Part shown: one piece after another, positions 35,260-44,361 of the stretch
Numbering within the stretch: the first letter of the stretch is position 1
Layout of the letters: every line of letters begins with the position of its first letter
Assembly: GCF_030232885.1 (NCBI RefSeq)
Contig: NZ_JASPGD010000007.1
Span: 48,943 to 112,942, forward strand
Direction of reading: 5' to 3'
DNA: 64,000 nt
Source of the DNA: Corynebacterium sp. MSK297
Lineage (GTDB): Bacteria > Actinomycetota > Actinomycetes > Mycobacteriales > Mycobacteriaceae
Notes under the pieces: generated by a model
Databases searched by the model: none
What the model saw: the letters and a program-made list of their open reading frames with translations, nothing else
What the model was told of the DNA's origin: nothing
Program-made: the position numbers and the translations under genes

Positions 35260-38200
35260 TTTGTTCAAAATCCCCTAAATCAACCTTCCTGGCTAAAGGA
35301 TTAGGCACCATGATATAGGAATCACCCTTCGAAGGATCTAACGCCATACGGAGAAATGATTTTTGGGCCATGACAGGTGACAAAAGGAAAGATAAATCAC
35401 CGTCGGGGATTTTTCCTCTCCAAAACTGACAAAGATTTCCTAAAACTTCCTTAACAATATTCCAGTAATATTTTTCGGATGTTGATGTGATTTTAGCTAG
35501 TTCTGCGACAATTCCATCAAGGTTTCCTGATATCGCTGCATATATTCCTTTTGATCTAAAATCTTCGACATTCTCGGTAACTGTTACAGCCCGTGGCCTT
35601 AAAGCAACATCCGGAACACACGCTTCCCACCGAGACCTAAGTATTCGTATTCCTGAAAAATCTCTTAAGGCTATCCCCATGTATTCGACTCCGATATTGG
35701 ATGTTTTAGCGCGTACGAGGGTGTTCTGTAGATGAGCTTCAAGAGCCACGCCATACAACCACATCATAGGTAGCACGGTACCGAGAAGATCGAACGAATA
35801 GTCTTTAAGCCATCTCTCCGGGTGTTTTCCGATCAGACCCGACAGCGCCGGATCGAGCGTTTCGGGAACCCCTCTCAACGTATTGGCGCCAATAACAAAT
35901 TCTTCTTTACCAAGCACGTCTTCAGGGCTACGTCGAAGAAGTGTGGACAACCCGCGTTGGACCGTTGGACTGTGGCGGGGCCCGTTATAAGCGGTTCCAG
36001 AAAACTCTGGGAGTACCTTAACTTTTGGGCGGTGGTTTTCGGGATATTGAGCCAAAACGTTTTGTACCAGGTCAACAATAGCACCACTCATAACAGGCGT
36101 ACCCAAAGCAGAGTCTTGAGAAATCGATCTGCGTGTGGAGGTTGCCACAATATCGATTGCCGTTTTAACCATCGGGCGTCGTCCAAATTCGTCTGGAACG
36201 TGTGGAATCCCGGTACGCAATGAAATCGTCGGGTGAACAGGTAATACACAAGGCTCAATAATTTTAATTAAACCAGCATCAATCTCGTTTTTAAAGTTGT
36301 CTATGATGACAGATTTATACTGCCACGGGTGAACGAAAATTATGTCGTACTTATGATGATCAACTGGAAAATCCTTTGCCACAATGTCTTTCGCAAGGCG
36401 AATCAAGTTTGGATAGTAGTCAAAAATCCCGGATTCAACACTAATGCAGGAATGGGCAATCAGATCACGTTGGACTGCTAACAGAACCAGATCAACGACT
36501 GAATCATTCTCCGGCCCGTATAGCCATGAGTCTTCTACGCTGAATCCACGTCGGAGCTTCGCTAACGGATGAACATTATGGCCACTAACAGCTAATTTGT
36601 CCGCATATGCTCCCGAAAGTTGTGCTGGCTTACTCTGAAGATACGACCAGAACGATGAATCTTGCTGCCCTATCACCATCTGTCGTTGTTGATGTGCTCG
36701 AATACGTTTTTCTGTTAAATGGGAAACCTGGGCCAAGCAATCGATCGCGTTGCGAACATCAGCCTCGATCTTCCCAAACTCAGAAGTTGATATTCCTTCA
36801 ATTTGAGCTGCCGCCCGCAATCTGTCGTCTACGACGATTTTGGCGGACATAATAGTTTCCTTTCCAGCCCTGAGCTGTGTTGCGATTGGAATCTTGTTTA
36901 TGTCCAATGGATTTTTAGTATAAACATACTCCTGCTCTCGGACGGCTCCTGACAGTCGCATTCCAAGGAGCCTTTTTACTGGGAGTTTTCCATCTTGAAT
37001 TGTTTCAAAGACTTGTTGCCGGAAATTGTGAGATCTTTTGCCTAAAATTTGTCCGTTAGATACGAGACGAAAACGAACGCGCTCGACACATGACGCAAGG
37101 ATCGTCCATATTTGCTCAGCCTCGTCTTTCTTTAGATTTAGCTTTACAACAAACTCTTCAAACAGATTAGAAATAAGAGGGTATATAGCTTTATTTACGA
37201 GCTTTCTGATGTCGTCGACCACCAAAGACGTAGATGACAGGCGCTCAAAATACTGAGCCAGGTCAGGGAACAGAGAAAGATCGCCTTTGGGGAAAATCCG
37301 CACGCCTCCAAAGTCTCGAACAATAACCTTATGAGGAAAATTGTTTCTCAAAATGAGAACTGTATTCTGTTGATGGGCCTCGACAGAAATTCCCCACACT
37401 GCGAGCATAGAAACTACGGGTGCAACCAATATATCGCAGAGCTGTCGGGTCCATTCAGTAATTAAGCTGATTTTCTCCATTCCAGGAGCGCTCTGGTTCT
37501 TTAATTCGATGAATATATCATCAATCACTTTCCGTCCGGTCAGGGGGTTAGTCGCAAACAGCGCGGCCACTGGCATTGCAATATCTTTTTCTAAGCATCC
37601 AGAAGTCGGATCCTTCCGAATTAGCGCCCCTAGACAACGCTCTCGTAATCCAGATGTTCCCGAATAACGGATGGCAGCTAAATCTTCGCCAGTACTGAAG
37701 GCCTTATCATCATCTTGAGTCCGCGGAATAATACCTCCATTAGCCGTCATTGCAACATCAAATATGTTTTTAATATCTGGACCGAGGGCTGCAGTAGGCG
37801 AGAATCCCCTTATTGCGCCAGTAAGCTGCGCTTCAAGTGCAACCTTAATATGCACACTCCCATTTCCATGGGTTACTCGGAACGTACGCACAGACATTAA
37901 AGGTTCTGCATTGGCCACCGAATCCAAGACAACCAATTGGCGTGTCCTGAATTCTTTAGCAAATTCTTCAAGAATAACATTCTCTAATTGCCAGGGATGC
38001 ACCGGAATAACAAGAAAATTCTCCAAGCCTAGTTCTCTAAGTTCGTCGTGAATTCGTGAAGCCATCTCTGGCAGTGTCTCGGATAAAGCCTGTTGAATAC
38101 CCACCCCGGTTTCTTCGACTAGAGACTGATCAGCCGCTAGAAATCGAAGTTCTAATTGTTCGATTTGCTCTGGTAGAACGAATCGATAATCAGCGCCAAG

Positions 38201-38644
38201 CCCAAGACAAGTTTTTGCACAGGGATGAGCATGGTGCCCATCCGTAACCAATTGCTCAAATTTCGCTAGGAGGGCTGAGGCTGTGTAATCGTAACCCCGA
38301 CATCGGTTTAGACAAGCTTCAACCAGGTCCTGGAAAGGTGACGATGAATTGGTTTTCGTCAAAAGCATATTTGCCCAGCGTTCGTCCCGCCCCTGCCGAG
38401 CTAAAGCAAGTCCCCGAATACCGTCGCGTAACTCCTGAATCGTACGCTGGATATTATTTGTCGGAACGTTAAGTCGGGAATTATCCCTAAGCATCTTTAA
38501 TACATCCCAAGGGCGCATTCCACTAATCTTTAACCGTTCCTCAGGAGTCAAGGCTGGTGTTACCAGTTTTTCTCGCTCTAACGATTCAATTAGACGTTTG
38601 TTGATATCAATTTCCGCATTAGCTAGGCACTCTTCAAACTTCAT
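35252..38644 (-). CDS. ciuE: double-domain NRPS-independent siderophore synthetase (CiuE-like, IucA/IucC family)
   Basis: 1130 residues, about twice a normal IucA/IucC synthetase, with two complete NIS domains. These enzymes use ATP to join a carboxylate such as citrate to an amine. Domain 1 (about 1-560): HHAHPCAK near 137, PVHPWQLENV near 215, EAHQQN near 422, RDFGGVRIF near 443. Domain 2 (about 600-1100): HNVHPLAK near 689, FVHPWQYKS near 771, EAHLQN near 969, RDFSGIRIL near 994. Both sets look intact, so both domains may be active. The order after four uptake genes and before an MFS exporter, and the double size, match CiuE of C. diphtheriae, which makes the siderophore called corynebactin there. 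ATG 38644 is preferred; 38656 is possible. A DtxR-like palindrome sits at the start. Confidence 0.93.
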   Translation of the reverse strand: MKFEECLANAEIDINKRLIESLEREKLVTPALTPEERLKISGMRPWDVLKMLRDNSRLNVPTNNIQRTIQELRDGIRGLALARQGRDERWANMLLTKTNSSSPFQDLVEACLNRCRGYDYTASALLAKFEQLVTDGHHAHPCAKTCLGLGADYRFVLPEQIEQLELRFLAADQSLVEETGVGIQQALSETLPEMASRIHDELRELGLENFLVIPVHPWQLENVILEEFAKEFRTRQLVVLDSVANAEPLMSVRTFRVTHGNGSVHIKVALEAQLTGAIRGFSPTAALGPDIKNIFDVAMTANGGIIPRTQDDDKAFSTGEDLAAIRYSGTSGLRERCLGALIRKDPTSGCLEKDIAMPVAALFATNPLTGRKVIDDIFIELKNQSAPGMEKISLITEWTRQLCDILVAPVVSMLAVWGISVEAHQQNTVLILRNNFPHKVIVRDFGGVRIFPKGDLSLFPDLAQYFERLSSTSLVVDDIRKLVNKAIYPLISNLFEEFVVKLNLKKDEAEQIWTILASCVERVRFRLVSNGQILGKRSHNFRQQVFETIQDGKLPVKRLLGMRLSGAVREQEYVYTKNPLDINKIPIATQLRAGKETIMSAKIVVDDRLRAAAQIEGISTSEFGKIEADVRNAIDCLAQVSHLTEKRIRAHQQRQMVIGQQDSSFWSYLQSKPAQLSGAYADKLAVSGHNVHPLAKLRRGFSVEDSWLYGPENDSVVDLVLLAVQRDLIAHSCISVESGIFDYYPNLIRLAKDIVAKDFPVDHHKYDIIFVHPWQYKSVIIDNFKNEIDAGLIKIIEPCVLPVHPTISLRTGIPHVPDEFGRRPMVKTAIDIVATSTRRSISQDSALGTPVMSGAIVDLVQNVLAQYPENHRPKVKVLPEFSGTAYNGPRHSPTVQRGLSTLLRRSPEDVLGKEEFVIGANTLRGVPETLDPALSGLIGKHPERWLKDYSFDLLGTVLPMMWLYGVALEAHLQNTLVRAKTSNIGVEYMGIALRDFSGIRILRSRWEACVPDVALRPRAVTVTENVEDFRSKGIYAAISGNLDGIVAELAKITSTSEKYYWNIVKEVLGNLCQFWRGKIPDGDLSFLLSPVMAQKSFLRMALDPSKGDSYIMVPNPLARKVDLGDFEQNE

Positions 38645-38663
38645 GAAGGTAAGCATAACCTTG
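38645..38663 (-). promoter_or_regulatory. candidate DtxR box at the ciuE start
   Basis: On the minus strand CAAGGTTATGCTTACCTTC aligns to the DtxR consensus TTAGGTTAGSCTAACCTWA at 14 of 19 positions by my hand count. It forms the palindrome AAGGT-N7-ACCTT. It lies immediately upstream of the ATG at 38644, where a bound repressor would block a local promoter. Confidence 0.4.
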
Positions 38664-38693
38664 TTTTGGAAATAGTCAAGAGTAGTCCTTGTC

Positions 38694-39485
38694 TCATAAA
38701 CTGTACGGAACGGGTAATTTCCTTCCAGTCGCCGGATCTTCCAGCAACAAACAGTTAACCGCGAAAACATCTTGTACCAGTTCTTGAGTCAATACATCTG
38801 CAGTATTTCCGGCACGTACCACTACCCCCTCTTTCATCGCGATAACATGATTCGCATATCGTGCAGCTTGGGTGATGTCGTGTAGAACCATCGCTACAGT
38901 ATGCCCTTTAAGGTGCAATTTCTTGACCAAATCGAGCGTTGATAGTTGGAATGCGGGATCAAGATACGTTGTTGGTTCATCCAGTAACAGCGTCGACGCT
39001 TGTTGGGCGATCGCCATTGCGATCCATACCCGTTGCTGTTGGCCACCCGACAAATTTGTTGCATCTTGATCCAATAACTCTGCGATTCCAGTTTGTTCGG
39101 CTGCGTCTTCGACTGCCAAATAATCCTCGTGCGATAAATTCGCAAAAATTCCGGTATAGGGATACCTTCCAAAGCTGATTAAGTCACGGACTGTAAGTCC
39201 TTCAGACACTGTTGGTCGTTGGGGCAGATACGAAACCATTCGGGCAAAATCGCGGGAGGAAAAGCTTTCTAGTTTAACGTCTCCGAGTTTAATTACTCCT
39301 GAAGACCGCGACAATTGACGTCCGAGCACTTTCAATAACGTTGATTTACCAGAGCCATTCGGTCCTATTATCGCGGTGACCTTGTTTCTCGGAATATTTA
39401 CGCTAACATCCCGTAAGACCGGTGCATCGCTATACCCCGCGACGATATTGTGTCCGGTAAGTGCATCAGTATTTCCGGAATTCAT
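38694..39485 (-). CDS. ciuD: ferric-siderophore ABC importer ATPase (CiuD-like)
   Basis: 263 residues of the FecE/FhuC type. Walker A IGPNGSGKST (about 36-45), Q-loop SYLPQRP, signature NLSGGQQQRVWIAMAIAQ (about 143-160), Walker B LLLDEPTTYLD (about 166-176) and H-loop VLHDITQAARYANH are all intact. It energises the CiuB/CiuC permease. It lies 53 bases after ciuC and 49 bases before the synthetase start, within the same transcription direction. Confidence 0.92.
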   Translation of the reverse strand: MNSGNTDALTGHNIVAGYSDAPVLRDVSVNIPRNKVTAIIGPNGSGKSTLLKVLGRQLSRSSGVIKLGDVKLESFSSRDFARMVSYLPQRPTVSEGLTVRDLISFGRYPYTGIFANLSHEDYLAVEDAAEQTGIAELLDQDATNLSGGQQQRVWIAMAIAQQASTLLLDEPTTYLDPAFQLSTLDLVKKLHLKGHTVAMVLHDITQAARYANHVIAMKEGVVVRAGNTADVLTQELVQDVFAVNCLLLEDPATGRKLPVPYSL

Positions 39486-39538
39486 CTCGGACCCCTAAAT
39501 TTTGTATCGTATATTTGTACAAATTGTAGCTACTCACT

Positions 39539-40525
39539 TCAGGTACCTTTTGATGTAATTCGCATGAGCAAGAATACGAAGTACGGTGCACCTATTATCG
39601 CAATCAGCGCACCAACTGGTATCTCAGTCGGGCTGAACATCCACCGTCCCAGCGCATCAGAACCAACAACTAATGCACTCCCGATGACTGTTGCCATTGG
39701 CAATTGCCGCAATAACTGCGGGCCAACCAATAGACGTGCTAAATGCGGTACGATTAACCCCGCAAATGCGAGTACACCAGCTGCCGCCACGGCCGCCGCA
39801 CCGCTAACGATCGCACAACCAACGGCGAGCAGCCGCCAGCGCAACGGCATCGCTCCGATTCCCTTCATTGTGGCGTCATCAAGCAGCAAGACATCAAAAT
39901 GCTTCGCGATGATCAGGCTCAAGCAAAATACGACAACGACAATCGGACCGACGACAACAGCATCCGAAAGCGAGCGTGCATACAACGAGCCTTTCAGCCA
40001 CGCCATCGCGGCCCCAGCTTCGGGTGCAGTACGAACGAGTAACAACTGCGTGACTGCCCCAAGTCCTACAGAAACTGCAACACCGGTCAATGCTAAGCGA
40101 ATCGGATTATTCATGCCTTTTCCGGAAGCAACTAAAACTAAGCCCGCACCTACACAAGCTCCGACTAGCGCGACTGGGGTGAGAGCTTGTGCCGGCAATG
40201 CACCTGCGCCGAGCAATGCGACTACCGCAGCAAGCCCTCCTCCTGCAGTAATGCCTACGGTATCTGGGGCGGCAAGTGGGTTCCGTAGCCCTAGCTGCAG
40301 TAAGCAACCAGAAATCGCCATCCCGGCACCCGCAAACACCCCAACGAGCGCTCGCGGCACGCGGAATTTCCAGATAAGGTTATCGGCCTCCATCAGGCGT
40401 CGTACGACTTCACTAGGAGGTACAGCTACAGCTCCAATTCCCAGGGCAAGCACAATCATCAAGAGCAAAACCGCATTCGCGATAGCAAAGGCAACGATAA
40501 ACCGCGTCGTCGTTTGGGTGGCCAT
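39539..40525 (-). CDS. ciuC: ferric-siderophore importer permease (CiuC-like)
   Basis: 328-residue FecCD-family permease with about nine to ten membrane helices. Landmarks are AGAGMAISGCLLQLGLRNPLAAPDTVGITAGGGLAAV (about 86-122) and the coupling-helix region AAVAAAGVLAFAGLIVPHLARLLVG (about 240-264). The ATG at 40525 is chosen because GGAGG lies eight bases upstream. An in-frame GTG at 40540 is less well placed. It forms a heterodimer with CiuB, encoded 23 bases upstream. Confidence 0.92.
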   Translation of the reverse strand: MATQTTTRFIVAFAIANAVLLLMIVLALGIGAVAVPPSEVVRRLMEADNLIWKFRVPRALVGVFAGAGMAISGCLLQLGLRNPLAAPDTVGITAGGGLAAVVALLGAGALPAQALTPVALVGACVGAGLVLVASGKGMNNPIRLALTGVAVSVGLGAVTQLLLVRTAPEAGAAMAWLKGSLYARSLSDAVVVGPIVVVVFCLSLIIAKHFDVLLLDDATMKGIGAMPLRWRLLAVGCAIVSGAAAVAAAGVLAFAGLIVPHLARLLVGPQLLRQLPMATVIGSALVVGSDALGRWMFSPTEIPVGALIAIIGAPYFVFLLMRITSKGT

Positions 40526-40548
40526 TATTTTATCCTCCACCAGTAGGC

Positions 40549-41574
40549 CTAAGACTTTTTAGACATGTGGTTTATTCCCCATAGCAGTACAGGAACACCA
40601 GCAATGGCGGTAACGATTCCTACGGGAGTCTCAGCCGGAGCCCATACCGCTTGACCGACAATATCTGCGAGCAACAGCACGAATGCACCAAGTAAACCTG
40701 CCACGGGTAACGCCCACCGGTGGTTAACACCACAAAGCCGGTGAGCAGCCGTAGCAGCCATAAGACCTAAAAATCCAATCGGTCCAGTCGCAGCAACACA
40801 GGGAGCTATAAGAATAATCGCAACCACGATCGCAAGTAGTCGCAATAACGCGGGTTTTGCACCAAATGCAGTAGCGATTTGCTCATCCGCAGTCAACGTA
40901 TCGAGTTGTTTACCGCTCATGACCATCAGTGGCAACAGGATAATCAGGCAAATTAGTGCAGTCCAGATTTCTGATAGCCTTACGCCGGCAAGTTTGCCGG
41001 AAAGCCACGATAGTACAGTGGCTAACTGTGCCTCATCAAGGACCAGAGCAACGGATGTTAAAGCACTAAATAATGCGCTCACCGCAATTCCCAACAAAAC
41101 CATGCGCTGCACAGATATTTGCTGTGACTGGGTAGCGGAACCGCGTAGCCCGAAAAAAACCGTAATCGCACCCGCGACCGTCGCGCCGAGTAATGCCCAA
41201 GGCAATAGAGTTAAACTACCCGAATTGCCTGAAAAAGCACTTGCTGCTACCGCTCCGAATGCCGCGCCAGAATTAACACCTACGATATCCGGATCTGCTA
41301 GCGGATTTTTTGTAGCTGTCCGTAGAAGAACGCCTGCTACCCCAAGGCACATCCCGACAACAACTGCAACGATAAGGCGATCGCGGTTAACCGCGACAAC
41401 TTCAGCGAGCAACCATTCAGCATTGTGGGGAGCTTCAACCTGTAGCATACGCCAGCAAACTATCACTGTAATGCTAATAAGCGCTCCGACCACTGTTACG
41501 AGCGCGCGAACTTGTCTTGTTCGCGCCCTAACACGGACATTGGTGCTAGTCTTAGTTTCCGTTTCTACGTTCAC
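40549..41574 (-). CDS. ciuB: ferric-siderophore importer permease (CiuB-like)
   Basis: 341-residue FecCD-family permease. A basic N-terminus precedes the helices. Family motifs are GMCLGVAGVLLRTATKNPLADPDIVGVNSGAAFGAV (about 94-129) and PCVAATGPIGFLGLMAATAAHRLCG (coupling helix, about 258-282). The GTG start overlaps the stop of ciuA by four bases (GTGA), so the permease is translationally coupled to its binding protein. Confidence 0.92.
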   Translation of the reverse strand: MNVETETKTSTNVRVRARTRQVRALVTVVGALISITVIVCWRMLQVEAPHNAEWLLAEVVAVNRDRLIVAVVVGMCLGVAGVLLRTATKNPLADPDIVGVNSGAAFGAVAASAFSGNSGSLTLLPWALLGATVAGAITVFFGLRGSATQSQQISVQRMVLLGIAVSALFSALTSVALVLDEAQLATVLSWLSGKLAGVRLSEIWTALICLIILLPLMVMSGKQLDTLTADEQIATAFGAKPALLRLLAIVVAIILIAPCVAATGPIGFLGLMAATAAHRLCGVNHRWALPVAGLLGAFVLLLADIVGQAVWAPAETPVGIVTAIAGVPVLLWGINHMSKKS

Positions 41575-42506
41575 TTCTGTAGCGCGTGGTCGATAATTTT
41601 ATCGAGCATAACCTCGGCGGCTATCGGTCCGCGTGATCGGGACCAAGTATCTTGTTCGACGTCGACCACGTCATCGACAACGTCAGCCCATGGACTGTTA
41701 TAAAAAGCTTCTTGATCGTTATAAAGAAACAGAGTGTCTAACTCCATTGTTGATAGCTTATCACCGGTGAGCTCAGCTACGTCTGTCTTTGATTCGATCG
41801 CACTCTTTTCTCCCTGGTAGCCGTATTGGTAGCCTGCAGCAGTTAATAACGAAGCTGGGAATGAAGGATCCACCCAGGTATACAAGGTGTCCTTCGTCCA
41901 GCCAATCAGTGCAGAACGAGTGCCGTCCGGGACTACGTCGCTAGCCTTTTCTACTTTACTTTCTATACGATTACGCACTTCTTGCGACTTATCTTGACGA
42001 TCGTATTTAGCTGCGATTTCGTCCATTGCATCCAAAACATCGACATAGCTATCGTCTGAATAAGATTCTGTAGGTGCAATCTCAGCTAGTTGATCCATTA
42101 TCGCAGCATGACGCGTTGGGCTTGCCAGAATCAAGTCTGGTTCGAGCGATTGAATCACTTCCAAGTTTGGTTGTTTCGCTTGCCCAACAGATTCAATGCC
42201 GTCAAGTTTACCTTCCAGGGTAGCTGGTGCCCTTGATTGTCCGATTTCCACAATTCCGACTGGCTCCAGATCAAGCGCATGAAGGATTTCTTCGTACCGC
42301 CAATCGAGCGCCACAATGCGAGGATCTTCTGTTTCAGCAGCAGAAGATCCACCTACAGAAGAATTATCGGTAAGTTTCTCATTACTGCATGCTACAAGAA
42401 CAACAGCAGAAAAGAGTGCAACCGAAAAAATAAGAATTCCTCGCAGGTTTATCGTATGCCGATAATCCGAAGCTTCAGATTGAACACGCCGGGATAAAAA
42501 TTGCAT
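41571..42506 (-). CDS. ciuA: ferric-siderophore-binding lipoprotein (CiuA-like)
   Basis: 311 residues. From the ATG at 42506 the signal peptide runs through hydrophobic GILIFSVALFSAVVLVAC to the lipobox Cys. The mature part is a class III periplasmic-type binding protein (FecB/FhuD-like): RIVALDWRYEEILHALDLEPVGIVEI, then LEVIQSLEPDLILASPTRHAAIMDQLAEIAPT, and a C-terminal lobe ending LDTLFLYNDQEAFYNSPWADVVD. The open frame extends to 42578 but would run through the DtxR box, so the later start is preferred. First gene of the ciuABCDEF operon. Confidence 0.9.
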   Translation of the reverse strand: MQFLSRRVQSEASDYRHTINLRGILIFSVALFSAVVLVACSNEKLTDNSSVGGSSAAETEDPRIVALDWRYEEILHALDLEPVGIVEIGQSRAPATLEGKLDGIESVGQAKQPNLEVIQSLEPDLILASPTRHAAIMDQLAEIAPTESYSDDSYVDVLDAMDEIAAKYDRQDKSQEVRNRIESKVEKASDVVPDGTRSALIGWTKDTLYTWVDPSFPASLLTAAGYQYGYQGEKSAIESKTDVAELTGDKLSTMELDTLFLYNDQEAFYNSPWADVVDDVVDVEQDTWSRSRGPIAAEVMLDKIIDHALQK

Positions 42507-42540
42507 GAGGTTAACTTTACACAGATCGGCGAGAAAATCA

Positions 42541-42559
42541 ATACCTAAGGCTAACCTAT
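42541..42559 (-). promoter_or_regulatory. candidate DtxR box upstream of ciuA
   Basis: On the minus strand ATAGGTTAGCCTTAGGTAT matches the DtxR consensus TTAGGTTAGSCTAACCTWA at 14 of 19 positions by hand count, with the left half-site TAGGTTAGSCT perfect. It sits 35-53 bases upstream of the ciuA ATG, the expected promoter region. Iron-dependent repression of the siderophore operon is inferred. Confidence 0.65.
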
Positions 42560-42667
42560 TTAATCGATAACTCCGCAAGCGAATTCGGTAAGATTATCAG
42601 ATCTTGGCGAGTCTTTTGTTCGCTTTTGCACAACTTTTACTCCCTCCTTTATGTGCACACCCAGCAA

Positions 42668-43597
42668 CTACGCCCGCGGGTGCGACTGCGCCCAGACTTC
42701 CCGCATGTCATCGGCACTCACGTGGGTATAAATTTGCGTGGTAGTCACTGAAGAATGACCTAGTAATTCCTGTACGGTTCGCACATCAGCTCCGCCGGAA
42801 AGCAAATGCGTGGCGAATGAATGCCGCAGCGTGTGCGGGGAAATCTTGGTACTGATTCCCGCGCGCTGCGCAGCTTCTTGCAGTACTTTCCACGCGGATT
42901 GCCGTTTCAATTGTGCCCCACGCGTGTTCAGGAACAGCGCATGGCTGGTTCCCTTGGCCAGCAGGGGCCGGGCCCGCACCACGTACTCGTTACACGCATC
43001 GATCGCAGCCTGTCCCATGGGAACGATGCGTTGTTTCGTGCCTTTACCGGTCACGCGAAGGATCCGTTCGCCGTCGGCAGCATGACGAAAATTATCGAGC
43101 GTAATATCCAAAGCCTCCGAAATACGCGTGCCCGTGGAATACAACAATTCCAATAAAGCCCGGTCCCGAATATTCACCGGGGTCGCTGCCTGCCCAGTCG
43201 GGATCGCTTCCAATAAACGCAGCACCTCATCGATGGAAAGAGCATCCGGTAAATTCTGCGCGGCATTCGGTGGCGCAATTCCCGCAGCCACATCTTCTGC
43301 CAATTCGCCTTCACTCAACGCAAATTTATGCAGACCTCGCACAACGATAAATGCCCGGCTAGTCGAAGCAACCCCCAACGGCTGGAATTTCGCAAACCCG
43401 GTCTGCAGATCCCGCAAATAACCTTCCAGATCGGCTGCTGTTACCTGACTTAAGTGCGTATACCCCAGCTGCTCCAACCAGGTAAGGTAGCGCCGAATAT
43501 CGCGCCGGTAGCTCTGCAACGTGTTTTCGGAATGCCCCTTTTCCACCGCTAGGTGGTCCAGCCAGGTATCGGCAATCGCGCGCGCTGTAGCAGCCAT
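42668..43597 (-). CDS. xerD: site-specific tyrosine recombinase XerD
   Basis: 309 residues. N-terminal SAM-like DNA-binding domain ([32 protein letters not shown], about 9-41) and catalytic domain. Active-site residues are visible: Arg in TGTRISEAL, Lys in [12 protein letters not shown], His/Arg in [14 protein letters not shown], the second His in [16 protein letters not shown], and the Tyr nucleophile in QIYTHV. It resolves chromosome dimers at dif with XerC. It is followed directly by the inserted siderophore cluster instead of parA. Confidence 0.94.
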   Translation of the reverse strand: MAATARAIADTWLDHLAVEKGHSENTLQSYRRDIRRYLTWLEQLGYTHLSQVTAADLEGYLRDLQTGFAKFQPLGVASTSRAFIVVRGLHKFALSEGELAEDVAAGIAPPNAAQNLPDALSIDEVLRLLEAIPTGQAATPVNIRDRALLELLYSTGTRISEALDITLDNFRHAADGERILRVTGKGTKQRIVPMGQAAIDACNEYVVRARPLLAKGTSHALFLNTRGAQLKRQSAWKVLQEAAQRAGISTKISPHTLRHSFATHLLSGGADVRTVQELLGHSSVTTTQIYTHVSADDMREVWAQSHPRA

Positions 43598-43602
43598 TTT
43601 TC

Positions 43603-44361
43603 CTAGTGGTCCGTCTCAGGAATCTGGGTCAAGGCCGCGCCTGGTGGCACCGTTCCAGAGGCTTGCCGACGCTGCGCCAGCGCGGTCGGACGCAGTTCGA
43701 ATGGCGATTCCACACTGCGCAGCTGTGTACCGGCAACCACGTGTTGCTGTGCCAACAAGATGCCAGCCACAGCCGAAGCGTTAGTGATTTCACCAGCGCA
43801 AACCTTGGCGACGGCGTCGGCAAGAGCTATCCAGGCCAACTCCATATCGGCTTCCTCATCTCCAGAATCACCGATCTGAGCCGCTAGACTGGATGCACTC
43901 TGCTCAGCCGGATCCTGGTCTGCTGTGCTGATGTTTTGCGCGAGAAAAATCCGAGTGGTTTCATCAGATATACCCGGGGTAGGAGCAATATCGCTGAGAA
44001 CTGCCCACTGTGCTGCCTGCATCCCGGTTTCTTCCAACAACTCACGCTGTGCGCATTCAAATGCCGTTTCACCTGCATGATCCAGCAAGCCAGCGGGAAT
44101 CTCCCACAGTCGCTGGCCGAAAGCGTGGCGATACTGGTACAGCAGCGCGATACGGTTGTCATCATCCAATGCCACTATTGCCGCAGAACCAAAGTGTTCC
44201 AGGATTTCCCGTGTGGCCTCGCCCCCGCCCGGCATCGAGACAGTATCCCGGCGCAGCCCAACGATGGGCCCTTGCGCGAGCAGCTCCGAATTCAGCGTGG
44301 AAAAAACGTGCTCGCCGCGCTGTTGCGACTGTTGATTTTCTGGTGCCTGCCGGTTATTCAT
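43603..44361 (-). CDS. NUDIX hydrolase, ADP-ribose pyrophosphatase-like (Rv1700 type)
   Basis: 252 residues from the ATG at 44361; the open frame extends upstream but overlaps steB. The NUDIX box is [25 protein letters not shown] (about 102-126), with the REL.EE.G catalytic glutamates and one extra residue between the Gly and first Glu, as in mycobacterial ADP-ribose pyrophosphatases of this locus. The substrate is probably ADP-ribose or a similar nucleoside diphosphate. It overlaps steB by eight bases and is six bases from xerD. The C-terminal 25 residues are Arg/Pro rich and unconserved. Confidence 0.88.
   Translation of the reverse strand: MNNRQAPENQQSQQRGEHVFSTLNSELLAQGPIVGLRRDTVSMPGGGEATREILEHFGSAAIVALDDDNRIALLYQYRHAFGQRLWEIPAGLLDHAGETAFECAQRELLEETGMQAAQWAVLSDIAPTPGISDETTRIFLAQNISTADQDPAEQSASSLAAQIGDSGDEEADMELAWIALADAVAKVCAGEITNASAVAGILLAQQHVVAGTQLRSVESPFELRPTALAQRRQASGTVPPGAALTQIPETDH

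Noticed and set aside
39450..40562. 370-residue plus-strand open frame
   Set aside because: Opposite the FecCD permease; Ala/Thr/Pro-rich reverse-strand artefact of hydrophobic codons.
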